Of a DNA stretch of 64,000 nucleotides, positions 31,269 to 42,744 are shown one piece after another (positions within the stretch are counted from its first letter, which is position 1; the number at the start of each line of letters is the position of its first letter). This DNA comes from Gliomastix tumulicola (lineage: Eukaryota > Ascomycota > Sordariomycetes > Hypocreales > Bionectriaceae), in assembly GCA_001599755.1 (NCBI GenBank), contig BCHX01000001.1, positions 2,914,001-2,978,000 of the forward strand, written 5' to 3'. The notes under the pieces were generated by a model that saw only the letters and a program-made list of their open reading frames with translations, made no database searches and was not told the DNA's origin. The translations under genes were made by a program, and so were the position numbers.

Positions 31269-32999
31269 CTACCACCCACCGCCAATTCTTCCAGCCAGCT
31301 GAACGACCTTTTCCGTTTCTGTGGCATCCTTTCCAACATCGCTAATAACCTCACGATAGCTCGTGAAAGCCAAACTCTGCAAACTAATGCCCGTGGAATC
31401 GGACCAATATGTCAGGGTATCATGAATGTATGAATGCGAGATACCGTCCACGGTATCGTTGGAAACGGCATCGCCGGCTGCTTCTGTTTCCTCGTCCGAG
31501 AAATATGCTTCGTCGACCTCAGAGAGCCAATCCTTTTGCTCCTGGGGCCCGGGTTTCGGAGGAAGGCCCTTTCGCTCAATGATGATGGGGTCATCGACTT
31601 TGATCTGGCCTCCGCCATTGGTACAGCCGCCGGGACATGCCATGACCTCGACATAACTATAATCCATCGAAGTTGGCTTTCCGGTTGGTCTGCGGCTGCT
31701 ACCGAAAGGCTTTCCTCCCGGCATACGAGATGGTCGACTTGGCTTCAAGCGCCGGACAAGATTTTGGATGTTTCTGAAACCATAATATCGAGCTGCTCGG
31801 AATACAGTCTCGCCGTTGGCCACGACGGAGTATTCAACAACATCGGCGTTGCGGCCCCGGATAACCACTATTTCAGACCCGGGGACCTGCGCCGCCTTGG
31901 TTTTGAGGACATGGTATAGCTGGCCACCTGAAGAGCCGGCGCTGGGTGACGGATTGTGGCGATTCTCGCGGGGGAAGAGGAAGCTTTTGAGAGATTTGTC
32001 GGGGAACGGTTGTGAAGTTTGACCGGGGGAGAGCGTTTTGGGCATGTCGAAGAAGCTGAGGTTCCGAGCCTCAGCGAGCATGAGGATCTCCTTGCTTGTG
32101 ATGACACAGTCAACGTCTCTGACGCCTCTACCTGGCTGTCCTGAACCGGCCCAAACCTCGTCGGTAAGCTCCTCCCTGCTTGCCTCGAGTTTCTTATCGA
32201 AGCAAGGCATGACGGTCAGATGCCAGATGCGACTCGGCGGGATCTTGAGCTTGCGGCTCAACGTTGTCTTGAGCAGCGTTCCCATAAGTGCTTGCGGCGA
32301 CTTGACTTTGGACAAGTGCGGAAGCACGTATGGGTGCGTCTTCTCAGCATAGCAAACCCATCCAGGGCAAGACGATGCCATAATTGGCGTCGATGGCTGT
32401 GCCTTTGCTTGTTTATTGTTCCCGAGGACTTCGTCCGCACCCATGACCAGACTCATCTGCCTGGTCACGTTGGTATCCAATACCCACGAGAACCCGTTCT
32501 TCCAACGGCCGCCGTCCGGGAGACCCAACGAACCCCTCAGCAGATTCTCGAGCATGACACCGGCCTGTCTCTCGGTGACGCCGCCCCCGCATGTTGCGGC
32601 AAGGCTGGCTCTCGACTGAGGGCTGACGCTTGCTATGAACAGCTTGGCATTTTCGTCCTCGAGACCTTGAACGTGGTATTCCCCCTCGCTGTCGGGACCC
32701 GAAATCTGCAGTGCCGGGGCGGAGTCCAACACCGAGAGAACCTCAGCGTGGCTCTGCAGGCTCACGAGGACCGCCTCGGCGGAAGTCACGCAGCCCGAGC
32801 ACGCGAGGCAGTCTGTCAGGGATATCTCGGCCGGCGCGTTCGTCTTGCTCGGTGGCTGGGTGCCGTCGAGGATGACTTCGGTCTCGTTGGCGGCGTGCTC
32901 ATCGTGCGCTGCGGTGGGGAGTGTCTCGATGGGCTTTATGCAGGCGACGCCGGGGGAGATAAAGTCGTTGAGGTCGTCTGCGGAGAGAATGGCACTCAT
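31269..32999 (-). CDS. NAR1: Cytosolic Fe-S cluster assembly factor NAR1
   Basis: An intronless 576-residue protein related to iron-only hydrogenases. The N-terminal cluster ligands are Cys20 and the CLACSGC motif (Cys64, 67, 70). The H-cluster-like ligands appear in SSCPGWVCYAEK, VMPCFDKK and MACPGGCTNGGGQ. NAR1 passes Fe-S clusters from the Nbp35/Cfd1 scaffold to the CIA targeting complex in the cytosol and nucleus. The C-terminus is GGGW; a terminal aromatic residue is a known feature recognised by the targeting complex. A Lys/Pro-rich insert (RRLKPSRPSRMPGGKPFG) is typical of filamentous fungi. The ATG at 32997-32999 gives the expected N-terminus MSAILSADDLNDFISP. Confidence 0.97.
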   Translation of the reverse strand: MSAILSADDLNDFISPGVACIKPIETLPTAAHDEHAANETEVILDGTQPPSKTNAPAEISLTDCLACSGCVTSAEAVLVSLQSHAEVLSVLDSAPALQISGPDSEGEYHVQGLEDENAKLFIASVSPQSRASLAATCGGGVTERQAGVMLENLLRGSLGLPDGGRWKNGFSWVLDTNVTRQMSLVMGADEVLGNNKQAKAQPSTPIMASSCPGWVCYAEKTHPYVLPHLSKVKSPQALMGTLLKTTLSRKLKIPPSRIWHLTVMPCFDKKLEASREELTDEVWAGSGQPGRGVRDVDCVITSKEILMLAEARNLSFFDMPKTLSPGQTSQPFPDKSLKSFLFPRENRHNPSPSAGSSGGQLYHVLKTKAAQVPGSEIVVIRGRNADVVEYSVVANGETVFRAARYYGFRNIQNLVRRLKPSRPSRMPGGKPFGSSRRPTGKPTSMDYSYVEVMACPGGCTNGGGQIKVDDPIIIERKGLPPKPGPQEQKDWLSEVDEAYFSDEETEAAGDAVSNDTVDGISHSYIHDTLTYWSDSTGISLQSLAFTSYREVISDVGKDATETEKVVQLAGRIGGGW

Positions 33000-33770
33000 G
33001 GCGCCGGGACCGTCTGGCTGGGACGCGCCAGGGTCTAGTGAAATTTATATAATGATAATTGAATCCACAGGATATGTAAATGCTCGGAGATTTCGAGTGC
33101 GACTGCACGTGCGAGATTCGGTCGGGTTATCGGTAGTGTGGCGGCTCGGCGCAGTCGTTGCGAGGGGGTCGCAGGACGTGTTTGCGCTTCTCGGTGGAAG
33201 GTTGTAATCAAGTAGAGATATGATGAGAAGATTGCCGTGATATTTCACCGGAATCAAAGCGTAAGAACCTGTTCAGCTCGAGACAAGGCGAAAGGCGCAT
33301 CGACGTTCTTTGAACAAATTTATGCTGAAAAGGTAAATGTCAGGATTAGAAATAGGCCCCTCCAAGATTCGATGCGACTTCGGCGATGTGGGGCCTGGCC
33401 ACCCGTTAAAAATTCCCATGCGCGGAAATTCGCTCCCCTGCGGGAGACACAAAAGAGCCAGACGGCTAATTCCCGTTAATACTCAGTGAAGGGACCTTTC
33501 CTTTTGTGTCCGTCGCTGGCCCTGGCGGCTTTATGTGGGTCAACTGTCGGAAGCCCCTTCAGTGACGTCGGCGCCTGTAATCGGGACCCTGGGCTGATCC
33601 ACGGGTGTAGATCAATCAACTTCAGAGCTGTAGCTTGGCTTGTGCTTGCGTACTACCTATAGTACCTGTTCTGTTCTGTCAAAGGCTGCGACTTGAATTG
33701 ATACAGCTCTGATATCTTTCTCCGGCATTTGAGTATCAATCTGACTTTCGGTACATATCTAGACGGAGCA
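33000..33770. other. Divergent promoter region, NAR1 and membrane protein
   Basis: About 770 bp. A/T-rich near the NAR1 start (ATTTATATAATGATAATTG around 33041-33060). No gene seen. Confidence 0.5.
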
Positions 33771-34520
33771 ATGGATGTAAGTATAGAGCTGGCCGACTCC
33801 TTGTCCGTGACATCCTAGCTGACGAAGCCCCTGCTGGCAAGGCCGTTTCAACATATAGCTTTGGCAACCTCGCCTGGCTGGGCGCCCAAGCAGTGCCACT
33901 AATCATATGGCCGTCCTTCATCTGCTCCCTCCTTCGAGTTGGTGAGGGGCATTCGAACCGTATGCTTTGTCCACGCCTTCCTTAGACGCTTATAGCTCGG
34001 TGATATGGTGCTGTCCCTTGCTCGCAGTCATGCTAACCTCGGCGCGCCTCTCTCTCAGCCCTGGAAGAGTACTTCGCAAGATCGCTCGGCTTCGCCCTCC
34101 TAGCCCTCGGCCTCACAGTCGTCGTGCTCTCCGGTGCCGTGCCCCTAGGCTCATCCTACGAAGGTAAGCACAGACCTCCACGCCGCACCACCAACCCATC
34201 CTACACTGACTAACACGCTCCCTACCCCAGAGTCCAAAGAAGGCAGCGTCTCGCCCTACGCCAACGCTGCCCTTGTCATCTCGACCGCCCACCACGCCTC
34301 CAGCGCCTTCTACTGCTACGGTAGGTACACGTGGACGGGCGAGACGGGCTACCTGCTGGGCTGCCTCGGTAGCAGCGTCTTCGCGAGCTTCGCGCTGTAC
34401 TGCGTCATGTTCGCGGGGGACAAGGCTATGATCAGCCGGTACCACAAGTTTGACCAGAGCACAAGCGGGTTCCCGTTCGGGAACTCGCAGTCGTACAGGG
34501 CTAAGAAGAAGGCGCTATGA
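33771..34520 (+). CDS. Small fungal integral membrane protein, unknown function
   Basis: Four exons (33771-33776, 33842-33941, 34059-34163, 34231-34520) give 166 residues. The first coding exon is only ATG GAT. Intron 1 has donor GTAAGT, branch GCTGAC and acceptor CAAG. Exon 2 supplies STYSFGNLAWLGAQAVPL, joined to ALEEYFARSLGFALLALG. About four membrane segments can be seen: LIIWPSFI, ALLALGLTVVVL, ANAALVISTAHHAS and LLGCLGSSVFASFALYCVMF. The C-terminus is Lys-rich (AKKKAL), possibly an ER-retention type tail. The layout resembles a family of small multispanning proteins in filamentous fungi, whose function I do not know. The first exon assignment is the least certain part. Confidence 0.75.
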
Positions 34521-34870
34521 TGGAGCGGAGGGTTGAGATTGGTCGAGGATGTTCCTGCTAGAGGGTTGTTGGAGGATTGCTTATATCATGGCGCTCGGCG
34601 GTGCTGTTCCTGAAGTATCGAAAGCGCACTCGTTGCTGTCCTCAGAAAATTGAAGGGTCGACATCAAATATCCGACGGGTCGAGATAAAACAATCGAATG
34701 GTTTGTTGTATCAGAAGAATTGCACATTGTCAGTAGTTTGTATCGTTATAACCAGAACCCATTACCTGTTCCCCAGAACACCGACCCGTCCGCACCTGTC
34801 TCAAAAGCCAGAAAAAAAAAACCCCTATCTACAAGTTTGCGCACACCAAGCCAGCCAGCCGTAGGTGCTC
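34521..34870. other. Convergent intergenic
   Basis: 3' flanks of the membrane protein and IEC1 genes. No feature seen beyond an A-rich tract at 34810-34820. Confidence 0.5.
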
Positions 34871-36098
34871 CTATGCAGACGCAGTCGCAGGTGACGACAG
34901 CCTCCGAGCAGCAGTGGCCTCCTTGCCCGGCCGAAGCAGGCCATGCTCGACGCTGCCGTGCGACCGATCATCGTCGGCGTCACTGCGAACGTCCACGGGC
35001 GCCGTGACCTGTACGTCCGCCACGCCGGACAGCACGGCCTGCCGCCGCGTGTGCCAGTCGATCTCGCTCTCGATGACCTGCGCGACCAGGGCCTCCTTCT
35101 CGAGCCACTCCTTGTGGTACACCTCCTCCCAGTCCTGGCACTCCCTGCGCAGCGACTCGCCGATCTCCTCGGCCCACTTGGCCTCCCAGTAGCACTTGCG
35201 GTACAGGTCCTGCGTCGAGCTCGCGAGCTCCTCGTCCGTGAAGAGGTCCTTGGACAGGGCGGTGTACAGGTCGGCGTGGTCCTCGCCGTTCATCGCCTCG
35301 TCGAGCGAGTCGTCCAGCCCTTGCGACTGGGCCCGCTTGATGATGATCTTGAGCTTGCTCTTGCCGGCGGAGACCCCGTGCGTCGACTTGGGGGTCGGAT
35401 CCGCGGCGGGTTTCAGGGCGTCGGTTTCGTGGACGGTTCGCATGTGCTTTGCCAGCGCGTCGGATCTCGTGAAGGAACGGTCGCATTCTGATGAATTCAG
35501 ACAAGAGTCAGTATATCACTTCATGGCATTGGGTGCCCCTCGGGCCCAAGACAAGACATGGTCCGTAGATGGGAAAAAACAAACCTGGTAGATAGCAGTA
35601 AAATGGCTTCTCGCGCGTGTGGCTGCGCATATGCGCCTTGAGAGCATAGCCGCTGGCATGCGGCATGCCCTTCCGCGTGCACGACAGCCACTCGCACGTG
35701 TACTTCTTCTGCCGGCTCTCGATGTGCGCGTCGTGGATGTGCTTCACGAGGTCGTCCATGTCCTTGTGGCCCTCCTGCTGGCAGCCGTCCCACTCGCATC
35801 GGGTGATCTGCTCCTGGAAGTCCTCCTCGTCGAGCCGCGCGTTAGGCGGCGAGCCGGGGATGTCGCCCGACGTGTCGCTCGAGACGTCCGACAGGCCGTC
35901 CAGGGGAGGGTGCTCCAGCGCCTCGGGCTCGACGTCCGGGATCACGGCCGAGGACGTCGTGGACCCGGCCTCGACCTTCTGCCGCTTGGACGGGCGGGAG
36001 GCCGTCTCGTCGAAGTCGTGGCCGTCTTCCTCCTCGTAGGCCTCGGTCGAGGCCATCGACGACAAGGGCGAGTCGGGGGGTGATGAGTCGCGAGCCAT
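34871..36098 (-). CDS. iec1: C2H2 zinc-finger protein, INO80 complex subunit Iec1-like
   Basis: Two exons (35585-36098, 34871-35487) give 376 residues. The acidic Ser-rich N-terminus is followed by three C2H2-type fingers: CEWDGC...HIHDAH, CEWLSC...HMRSH and, across the splice, CYLP-ECDRSFTRSDALAKHM. The arrangement resembles GLI/Zic-type finger arrays. A basic segment follows (GKSKLKIIIKRAQ), then a helical region with conserved Trp/Glu pairs (YWEAKWAEEIGE, DWEEVYHKEWLEKE). This architecture matches Iec1, the fungal INO80 chromatin-remodelling subunit first defined in S. pombe. The intron is 97 nt with donor GTTTGT. A general transcription factor is the alternative reading. Confidence 0.8.
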
Positions 36099-36636
36099 GG
36101 TGGCGCGTGCTCGAATGGAAGCTTTGCGGAAAGGCGTGGTGACGGTATTGCTGGGGTTCGACTCTAAGTGTCTGGTATTGTTGATTGGAGGGGGGAATTG
36201 GATGTGATGGAATTATATGTCACTCAGCGAGATTTTTTTTTTGGTAAGCAGCTGGTTGTAAAGGGACCTTTGTGCTGGATGATCGCGTTAAGGAGGTCAG
36301 GCAATTCCTCCAAAGAGCCTCGCGCGATTGAATACAGTATAATACACAGTGCTACGCACATGGGAGACTCAAGATCCGAGTCCCGTTCCCTAAAACCCTT
36401 CATTTCCTTATCGCTCTACTTGCGACCATCTGCGATTTCAGTGCTATTAATTGACGATTGATTTGGGAATCTGTCTTCCATTTTGTTCACTGCAGAGTTG
36501 TTTACTCGGCTTTTTTTCTCGGCACCTAGATTTTCCTACTCTACCTTACTTTTTTTACTCAAGACTCAATTCGTAACGCATAGGCTCCAGATCACGGCTC
36601 CCAACTACTAGCTCACCAGACTCTCTCAGCTCCAGT
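36099..36636. other. Intergenic, IEC1 promoter and ARO4 3' flank
   Basis: 538 bp with T-rich runs (36232-36242) and no gene. Confidence 0.5.
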
Positions 36637-38207
36637 CTAGGCACTGTGTCCATTGACGCCCAAGATCTTGCGTCTCTGTTTCACGGCCTCAGCTAGGTTA
36701 TCCAGGACAGTTTCCGTCTCGGGCCAGTCGATGCACGCGTCCGTGATGCTGACACCGTACTTGAGCGCATCGCGTCCCCCAGCGGGTACCTTCTGGTTGC
36801 CTAGAGGATGAAAGTGTCAGTCTATGTTGTTTGGCCTAGTATCATTGCATCCGAACGTATCCTCTGCGTACCTTCGTCGATGTTGCTCTCGATCATGACG
36901 CCCATGATGGCAGTCTCGCCCTGGGCAATCTGCTCCGCCACCGTGGCAGCCACCTTGGGCTGGTTCTTGTGGTTCTTGAGTGAGTTGCCATGGCTGCAGT
37001 CGACCATGAGCCTCTGGCGGACGCCCTTCTTCTCGAGGGCCGCCTTGGCCTCGGCGATGCTCTGCGCATCGTAGTTGGTGCCCTTGGTGCCGCCACGAAG
37101 GATGACGAAGCAGTCCTCGTTGCCCACGGTGCCCACGATGGCCACCACGCCGGGCTTGGTGACGGAGAGGAAGTGGTGCGGGTGCTCGACGGCACCAATG
37201 GCATCGATGGCGACGCCCAGGGACCCGTCCGTGCCGTTCTTGAAGCCGACGGGGAAACTGAGACCGCTGGCCAGCTCTCGGTGCAGCTGGGACTCCGTGG
37301 TGCGGGCACCGATGGCGCCGACGGAGAGCAGATCGGCGAGGAACTGCGGCGAGATGGTATCGAGCATCTCGCTGGCGATGGGCATGCCCTTGTGCGTCAG
37401 GTCGACGAAGAGCTGCCTCGACAGGCGCAGGCCCTTGTTGATCTTGAAGCTGCCGTCGATGTCCGGGTCGTTGATCAGGCCCTTCCAGCCCACCGTCGTG
37501 CGGGGCTTCTCGAGGTAGGAGCGCATGACGATGACGAGCTCGTCCTTGTGCTTCTCCTTAGCCTGGAGGAGGAGGTCGCAGTAGGCCAGGGCGGCCTTGG
37601 GGTCGTGGATGGAGCATGGTCCGACGATGACCAGCAGCCGCTTCTTCTCGTCCGTGTCGTTGACCACTGCTACGGCCTCGTTGCGGCCCTGGGTGACGGC
37701 CTCCTTGGACTCGGCGGTCTGTGGGATCTCGGACTGGAGGAGGTCGGGCGGTGTGAGGGGGTTGTAGCCACGAACTAGAGAGAGCAGCGAAAGAGGCCAA
37801 TGGTCAGCAGGAGTCTTTTTTTCTGGACTTTTGAGACTGGGCATCCCCCGCGGTGATGCGGTCTGCACAAGGCTTGGCCTGACTTACTTCTCCAATCCTC
37901 CGCCTCGCCCTTCTGGCCGACGAGCTTGTTCTCAATGAAGAACTGGAGCACGAGGAGAGACTAGTTAGCTTGCGATGCGACAGGACAGGGCGCTCTTAAG
38001 AACAGAAATGACCCAAGGGATAAACATTTATCAGCGACTGCGCTCCTCAACACCCAATTGCCCCCCGCGAGAAGCCCAGCCCGCCATCGTGAGTGCCGGC
38101 CTAGCGGGGGGAGGATATGCAGGGCCATCCACCAAAAGTCCAAATCAACAAAAAAATCGGAATGCTCCGTCTAAAAAAAAAAGCACACCAACACTCACCG
38201 ATGACAT
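36637..38207 (-). CDS. ARO4: 3-deoxy-D-arabino-heptulosonate 7-phosphate (DAHP) synthase
   Basis: Four exons (38199-38207, 37888-37942, 36872-37774, 36637-36800) give 376 residues. Exon 1 is only ATG TCA TCG. Spliced, the N-terminus reads MSSFFIENKLVGQKGE and continues DWRIRGYNPLTPPDLLQ. Class I DAHP synthase motifs are VIVGPCSIHDPKAAL, MRSYLEKPRTTVGWKGL, GARTTESQ, GFKNGTDG and VDCSHGNS...NH. The enzyme condenses phosphoenolpyruvate and erythrose 4-phosphate, the first step of the shikimate pathway. The length and the N-terminal feedback region match the amino-acid-inhibited fungal isozymes (Aro3/Aro4). The Gln-Ile-Pro region LLQSEIPQT is closer to Aro4 types, but the inhibitor (Tyr or Phe) is not certain. 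Confidence 0.95.
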
Positions 38208-39618
38208 AGTGAAGGCCCACTGGAGGATTTCGTAGGTATAGGTAATATCACAGCAAAGAAAAGAAAAAGAATGAATGCTCTCTGGCCCTGTGTTGATGAA
38301 AGGTAAGTGGTATAATAACAAACAAGTATGACCTGGGAGAGAATGGGAAGAGAAGGGCGTCGAGTGGCTGAAGGGAATAAATGCCGAAGTTGGATGGGAG
38401 AGCGAGTGGAAGATGTGACGCCGAGTGATTGACCGACTCGATTTTCAACGGGACAGGGAATAAAGACAAACAGGCTCGATGCAATTGGTCGAGCAGCTGC
38501 TAACTCTGGCTTCCTGCGCCTTTCCAGGCGTCCGTCTGCCCATGAGTCGAACGAGAATTGCAGGTCCGGTCCCCGGAGGGCCATCGGAGGGCGTCATGGA
38601 AGGTACCTGTCTGATGTGGGGGTGAAGGTATCTCAACCGCATAGATTTGCTTCGAGCTACTTCCGCGTCATGTACCTTGGGTCCAATGAATGACACACAG
38701 GCCAGTGCAAGTTGCCATTCAGCTCGCCAACGAGGCGCCTCTCACCCACCACGTTTATTAAACCAAATACCAAGCATCCAATGGGACACTCGCAGATGTT
38801 TCTAATGCATGCAGCCACCAATGGCTCCGCACGCACCCAGTACAACAGCTTGTATGCCTTCGTTGTCCAATGCTCATCTCTTGAGACCTATAGCTGAACC
38901 CAGACAGTGCTCCGAGAATGAAAGCAGCTACGCCAGGGACCGCCCTGGAATGCTCAGCTTACGGGGATCTTCAGAATCTCATTTCCACGCGATACCAAGA
39001 GATGGACCGAGACCTCCCCTTCGTACGTTTTCACCTCAGCATGCCAGCCTCAGCTGCCGTTTCCATGTGCACGAGGAAGCAACCAACGTTCCACACTGCC
39101 GGACCCGCGATGAGCTCATGACTCTGCTCCACAGGCTCGAGGCCGAGAGCCTTCGCTCTCGGGGTCTCCCAGCATCCTACGGCTATGGATTAGTAGCTCT
39201 CGATTGTCAAGGGACCCGGCCGGCAGCAGCTATAAGGTGTGCTTCCCTCAACAGTTCCGGCCCGTTACGGACGGATGGGATGGAACGGATCCCACTCAAG
39301 CTCTGCTAGCTCTCAGAAGAGGAGCGCTAGACGGCAGAGGTCTCGTTGTTTTCGTTTTCTACCCCGAATTGCAGTCGACCCTTGCTGGCTGGCGGTACCT
39401 GAGCATACCGACATCGAAGACGGGGCCCTTGACGTCTTGATCGAGATGATACATTCCGACACCCACAGACGCTGTCTTGTTGAAGTGACGCAGCCATCGA
39501 TGCCATCCTACAAATTCGGGATACACCACAGGGGCACGTACTTGTCGGTCTCGTACAACCGCGACATGTGTTGTGAGGCCGCACAAAGTTAGACATATCC
39601 CGATCTCAGCTCAATCCT

Positions 39619-39906
39619 CTGGCTCTCATCCACGGAGATTTCAAGGCTTTCAGCCTTGGTATTGACGATGGCTTCGGAGTTATTGCCATGGTAGGTCAAA
39701 TACTCTCCGTAGGTGGCTCACTTCCGTCGAGCAAGAGAGGGAACCTTCGTAGAAGTCCTTTCCATGCCAACACGATAAAGTGTCAGATGAGCCAGACATT
39801 ATATGGACTCGAAGCAGCTCGTGTTGCCCAGCTCAGCTCGCAAAACGGGGCTAGCGATCGGGTCAAGTACGAGTCCAGCTTGTTCACCACGCCCTCCCTC
39901 GAATAA
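39619..39906 (+). pseudogene. Possible decayed fragment with a phosphotransferase (APH-like) motif
   Basis: The plus frame around 39620-39690 reads LALIHGDFKAFSLGIDDGFG followed by VIAM, which resembles the HGDxxxxNIxVDD...V.AxxDWE core of aminoglycoside-phosphotransferase-like kinases. The catalytic Asp is present but the conserved Asn is not, and the expected DWE is lost. Adjacent open frames on both sides are broken by stops and frame changes, and no intron set restores a full domain. Read as a relic of an unknown gene; a badly predicted multi-exon gene remains possible. Confidence 0.25.
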
Positions 39907-39908
39907 AT

Positions 39909-39957
39909 ACTTGAGCTACAGGACCATATTTATGTGGCTCGAGCTTTCTTCCACTAC
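39909..39957 (+). repeat. Segment similar to 12573-12640
   Basis: Partner of the segment between the cyclin and PRP4 genes; the three shared blocks are described there. It sits in the broken-frame region downstream of the APH-like fragment. Confidence 0.5.
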
Positions 39958-40367
39958 TTGACCTCTCACTTCTTATGTATCGAACTTCTAGTCGGAAGTC
40001 TCACTGTGAGGAACAGCGCCTCCAGCACGGCAATAAAGTTGCGCTGTGTGACACAGTCAACCTGGGTAATCTTCCCAGTGTACCACGACGAGCCAGTCGT
40101 CAGCTGCCACTTCGTCCGCAGTGCTGATCTAGACATAACGCGGAGCAGTGTTTCTGGTACAACGAGCAGGCAAGCATCCTCGTAGATCCAATAGCAGCCA
40201 AGACTTGACAGGGCCGACTGCTGCAGTTATCACTCATCTAGCATCGGAGATTATCGCCAGCACGCCAATGAGACTGTGGACAGGTCGGGGGCTCTCCCGG
40301 AACGGGTATCGTGGTGGCCAGGCCTTGCATTAGATATCGGATCTCATAGATGATCACTCCACTCCCA

Positions 40368-42381
40368 CTATGAAACATCGATGTTGAGAATTTTGATGTC
40401 CTCCTCAGGCTTCTCCTTGTGCGTCCGCACATTCTCAATCTTGTGGACGACATCCAACCCCTGAGTTGCGCGCCCGAATATCGTGTGCTTCCCGTCTAGC
40501 CAGGGCTGCAAGTGAGTGTTAGCTTATCTGTGCCAACTCGCTTGGAGTGACTGGGGACTGTGCTTACCGTCTTTTCTGTGGTGATGAAGAACTGACTGCC
40601 GTTGGTGTTCGGGCCGGCGTTGGCCATGCTCAGCGTATACGGCTTGTCGTGCTTGAGACTGCTGAACTCGTCCTCAAACTCGCGTCCCCAAATACTCTCA
40701 CCACCCGTGCCGTCACCCAATGGATCGCCGCCCTGGATCATGAACTTGCGAATCACACGGTGGAAGATGGTACCGTTGTAGTATCCCCTCTTGGAGTGCG
40801 TGACAAAGTTCTCGACCGACTTCGGCGCGGCCTCGGGGAACAGACGGACGTGGATGTCGCCGTACGTTGTGTGGATAACAGCATTGGTGCCCGTTTCTAT
40901 CTTCTTCGCTTGCGTTTCCTTCTTGGTTCCCAGCACTGTCGGTCGCTCATTCTGGATGTCCCTCGTTGATTTCGAGATGTCCTCTTCGTTGGTGAACATG
41001 TAGAAACGGACCTTGCTGGCACCAGTGGCGACCAGGATGGGATCGCGGGCTTCCGACTCCTGCAGGAGCGGGTTGCTCGACGCGCCCATCTCGACGGTTG
41101 TCACGCCCTTCTTTTGCGGCTGGCCCTGGTAGATGGCGAGGTTCACGGCGCGGAAGTTCTCATCCTTGCCGTACGTCTTGACGACTTGATTGGTAAAAGT
41201 GTTGAGGACTTTGATGCCGAGCATTGAGCCGTATATGATGAAGTTGCCTGACTCGTCGAAGATGACGTTGGCTTTGTTTTTCAGGCTTTGCGCTTCCACT
41301 TCCCTCTCGGATGCCAGTCTCCGCCCAAACTCGACGTTATCAAATTTCTGAGCCGCACTGCCCGCCTGCTGCATCTCCTCGAGAGCCTGCAGCGACTCGT
41401 CGTATGTCCGGTGGAGCTTAGCTGTCGGAAAGTCGAATATCCGTAGCTTGCGATCCGGCATGGAGAAGGTCGCGAGCTGCTTGCCGTTGGGCGATATCGC
41501 TAGACAAGACGGGACGGTCTTGGCCTTCTTGAATTCGAAGAGGTTCGTTGAGCTCTTGTACTCGAACACGCTGTCCGGTTTCTCGTAGCTCCCGTTGGGC
41601 CGCCAGTACTCGACCATGCCGCCCTCGTCGGCCGAAACCACGCAGTCGTATGCGCCGTTGTATGCCAGAAGGTGCACAGGGCTGCGATGGAGGCCCTTGA
41701 GTGTATGCAACGGCTCCTCCTTCTCCCCGCGACCGTCATAGACATGTACCAACGGCTTCCCGGCCTCCGACACAGCCAGGAGGGGCAGCGACGCTCCCTT
41801 GGGGTGAACCCAGCAGACGCACTTGGGCACGTAGTTCAGCGACATCATAGACAGCAGGTCAAACGACACGACGTCAAAGATCTTGACGCTCTCGTCTACG
41901 CCGGCTGTCGCAAAGCTCCGGCCATCCTGGCTGACAGACACAGACGTGATCTCGCCATTGTGCGCCTTGAACTCCTTGACGAACTCGATGCCGTCGGCAA
42001 TCTTCTTCCAGAACTTAACGACCCCGTCGATGGACGACGTAATGAGGAACTCGGTGACGGGCGTCCAGTGCACGAAGAGGATCTGCTCTTTGTGCATCAG
42101 GGACCGGGAGTATCGCGCGGATCGTGGCAGGGCAGCGACATAGAGCTTCTCGTGGGGGAGGACCCGGCGCTTCTTCTTGGGGGCTTCGGTGGGAAGCTGG
42201 GGGCCCATGTCATCGTCGGACGAGGAGTCTGCATTTTGCGATTGGGCCTGTTAGTTGTCTCTCTCTGTGATGGAGGTTTGGATGGCAAGATGATGGTAAC
42301 GGTACCTGATCCATCTTCTGTAAACTCGTCATGATTGCGCTTCTGGGCGGTTTTGTCGTCGTCGGGGGTCTCGCCTGCCAT
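40368..42381 (-). CDS. PPWD1: WD40-repeat peptidyl-prolyl cis-trans isomerase, spliceosomal PPWD1 type
   Basis: Three exons (42306-42381, 40568-42228, 40368-40505) give 624 residues. The acidic N-terminus is followed by WD40 repeats (about 50-420; VKFWKK, VKIFDV, LRIFDF) and a C-terminal cyclophilin domain (about 470-624). Cyclophilin signatures include TTYGDIHVRLFP, GTIFHRVIRKFMIQGGDP (catalytic Arg), NTNGSQFFITT and, after splicing, TEKTPWLDGKHTIFG with the cyclosporin-contacting Trp. Proteins with this order associate with the spliceosome. It is a further splicing-related gene in the window, though distant from the LSM8-PRP4 group. The last exon is too short to show as an open frame alone and was assembled from splice motifs. 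Confidence 0.95.
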
Positions 42382-42744
42382 GGTCGCTGCTCTCTATGGC
42401 GTCCTAGTTGCTCTTTTGTTGTCGGTCGCCGAAAGTAAACAAATGCCCAGAACTTCGTGATGTTTAGTGGACGCAGAATTGAAGATCGGAGAGCTTGTAC
42501 CGAATTTAGCGGTGGGGCATCCAAGCCCGTTCTCCGTGCCGAGCACAGTGCAGATTCGGGGATCCATGACGCAGCATCATCCGTTATTTCTGATCTCGTC
42601 TCCCACTTTCGACGTCTGCACTTTCTCGTCCTACCTGGGTACTTTGGATGCGTCTTTTTCTTGTCTCTTCTGTCTCTACCTGACTGTTTCACGCGTAGAT
42701 ACATTTCGTTTTCTCTAGATCTCCTTTGATTATAGTCTCCCACA
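42382..42744. other. Divergent promoter region
   Basis: 363 bp between the PPWD1-type gene and the FAR-17a gene; T/C-rich towards the latter. No gene seen. Confidence 0.5.

Larger units (their letters stand above)
38208..40367. other. 2.2-kb gene-poor stretch between ARO4 and the PPWD1-type gene
   Basis: The ARO4 promoter comes first. From about 38.8 kb there are several short overlapping open frames in all three plus frames, none intact; a possible decayed gene and a segment shared with 12.6 kb are listed separately. Confidence 0.5.

Noticed and set aside
34943..35491. 182-codon plus-strand open frame opposite IEC1
   Set aside because: Antisense shadow of a GC-rich gene; the translation is Leu/Val/Arg-rich without any motif.
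36990..37778. 262-codon plus-strand open frame opposite DAHP synthase
   Set aside because: Antisense shadow in GC-rich coding sequence.
38385..38560. Gcn4/CPC1 site in the DAHP synthase promoter
   Set aside because: Only imperfect matches such as TGAGTCG; no exact TGASTCA near the gene.
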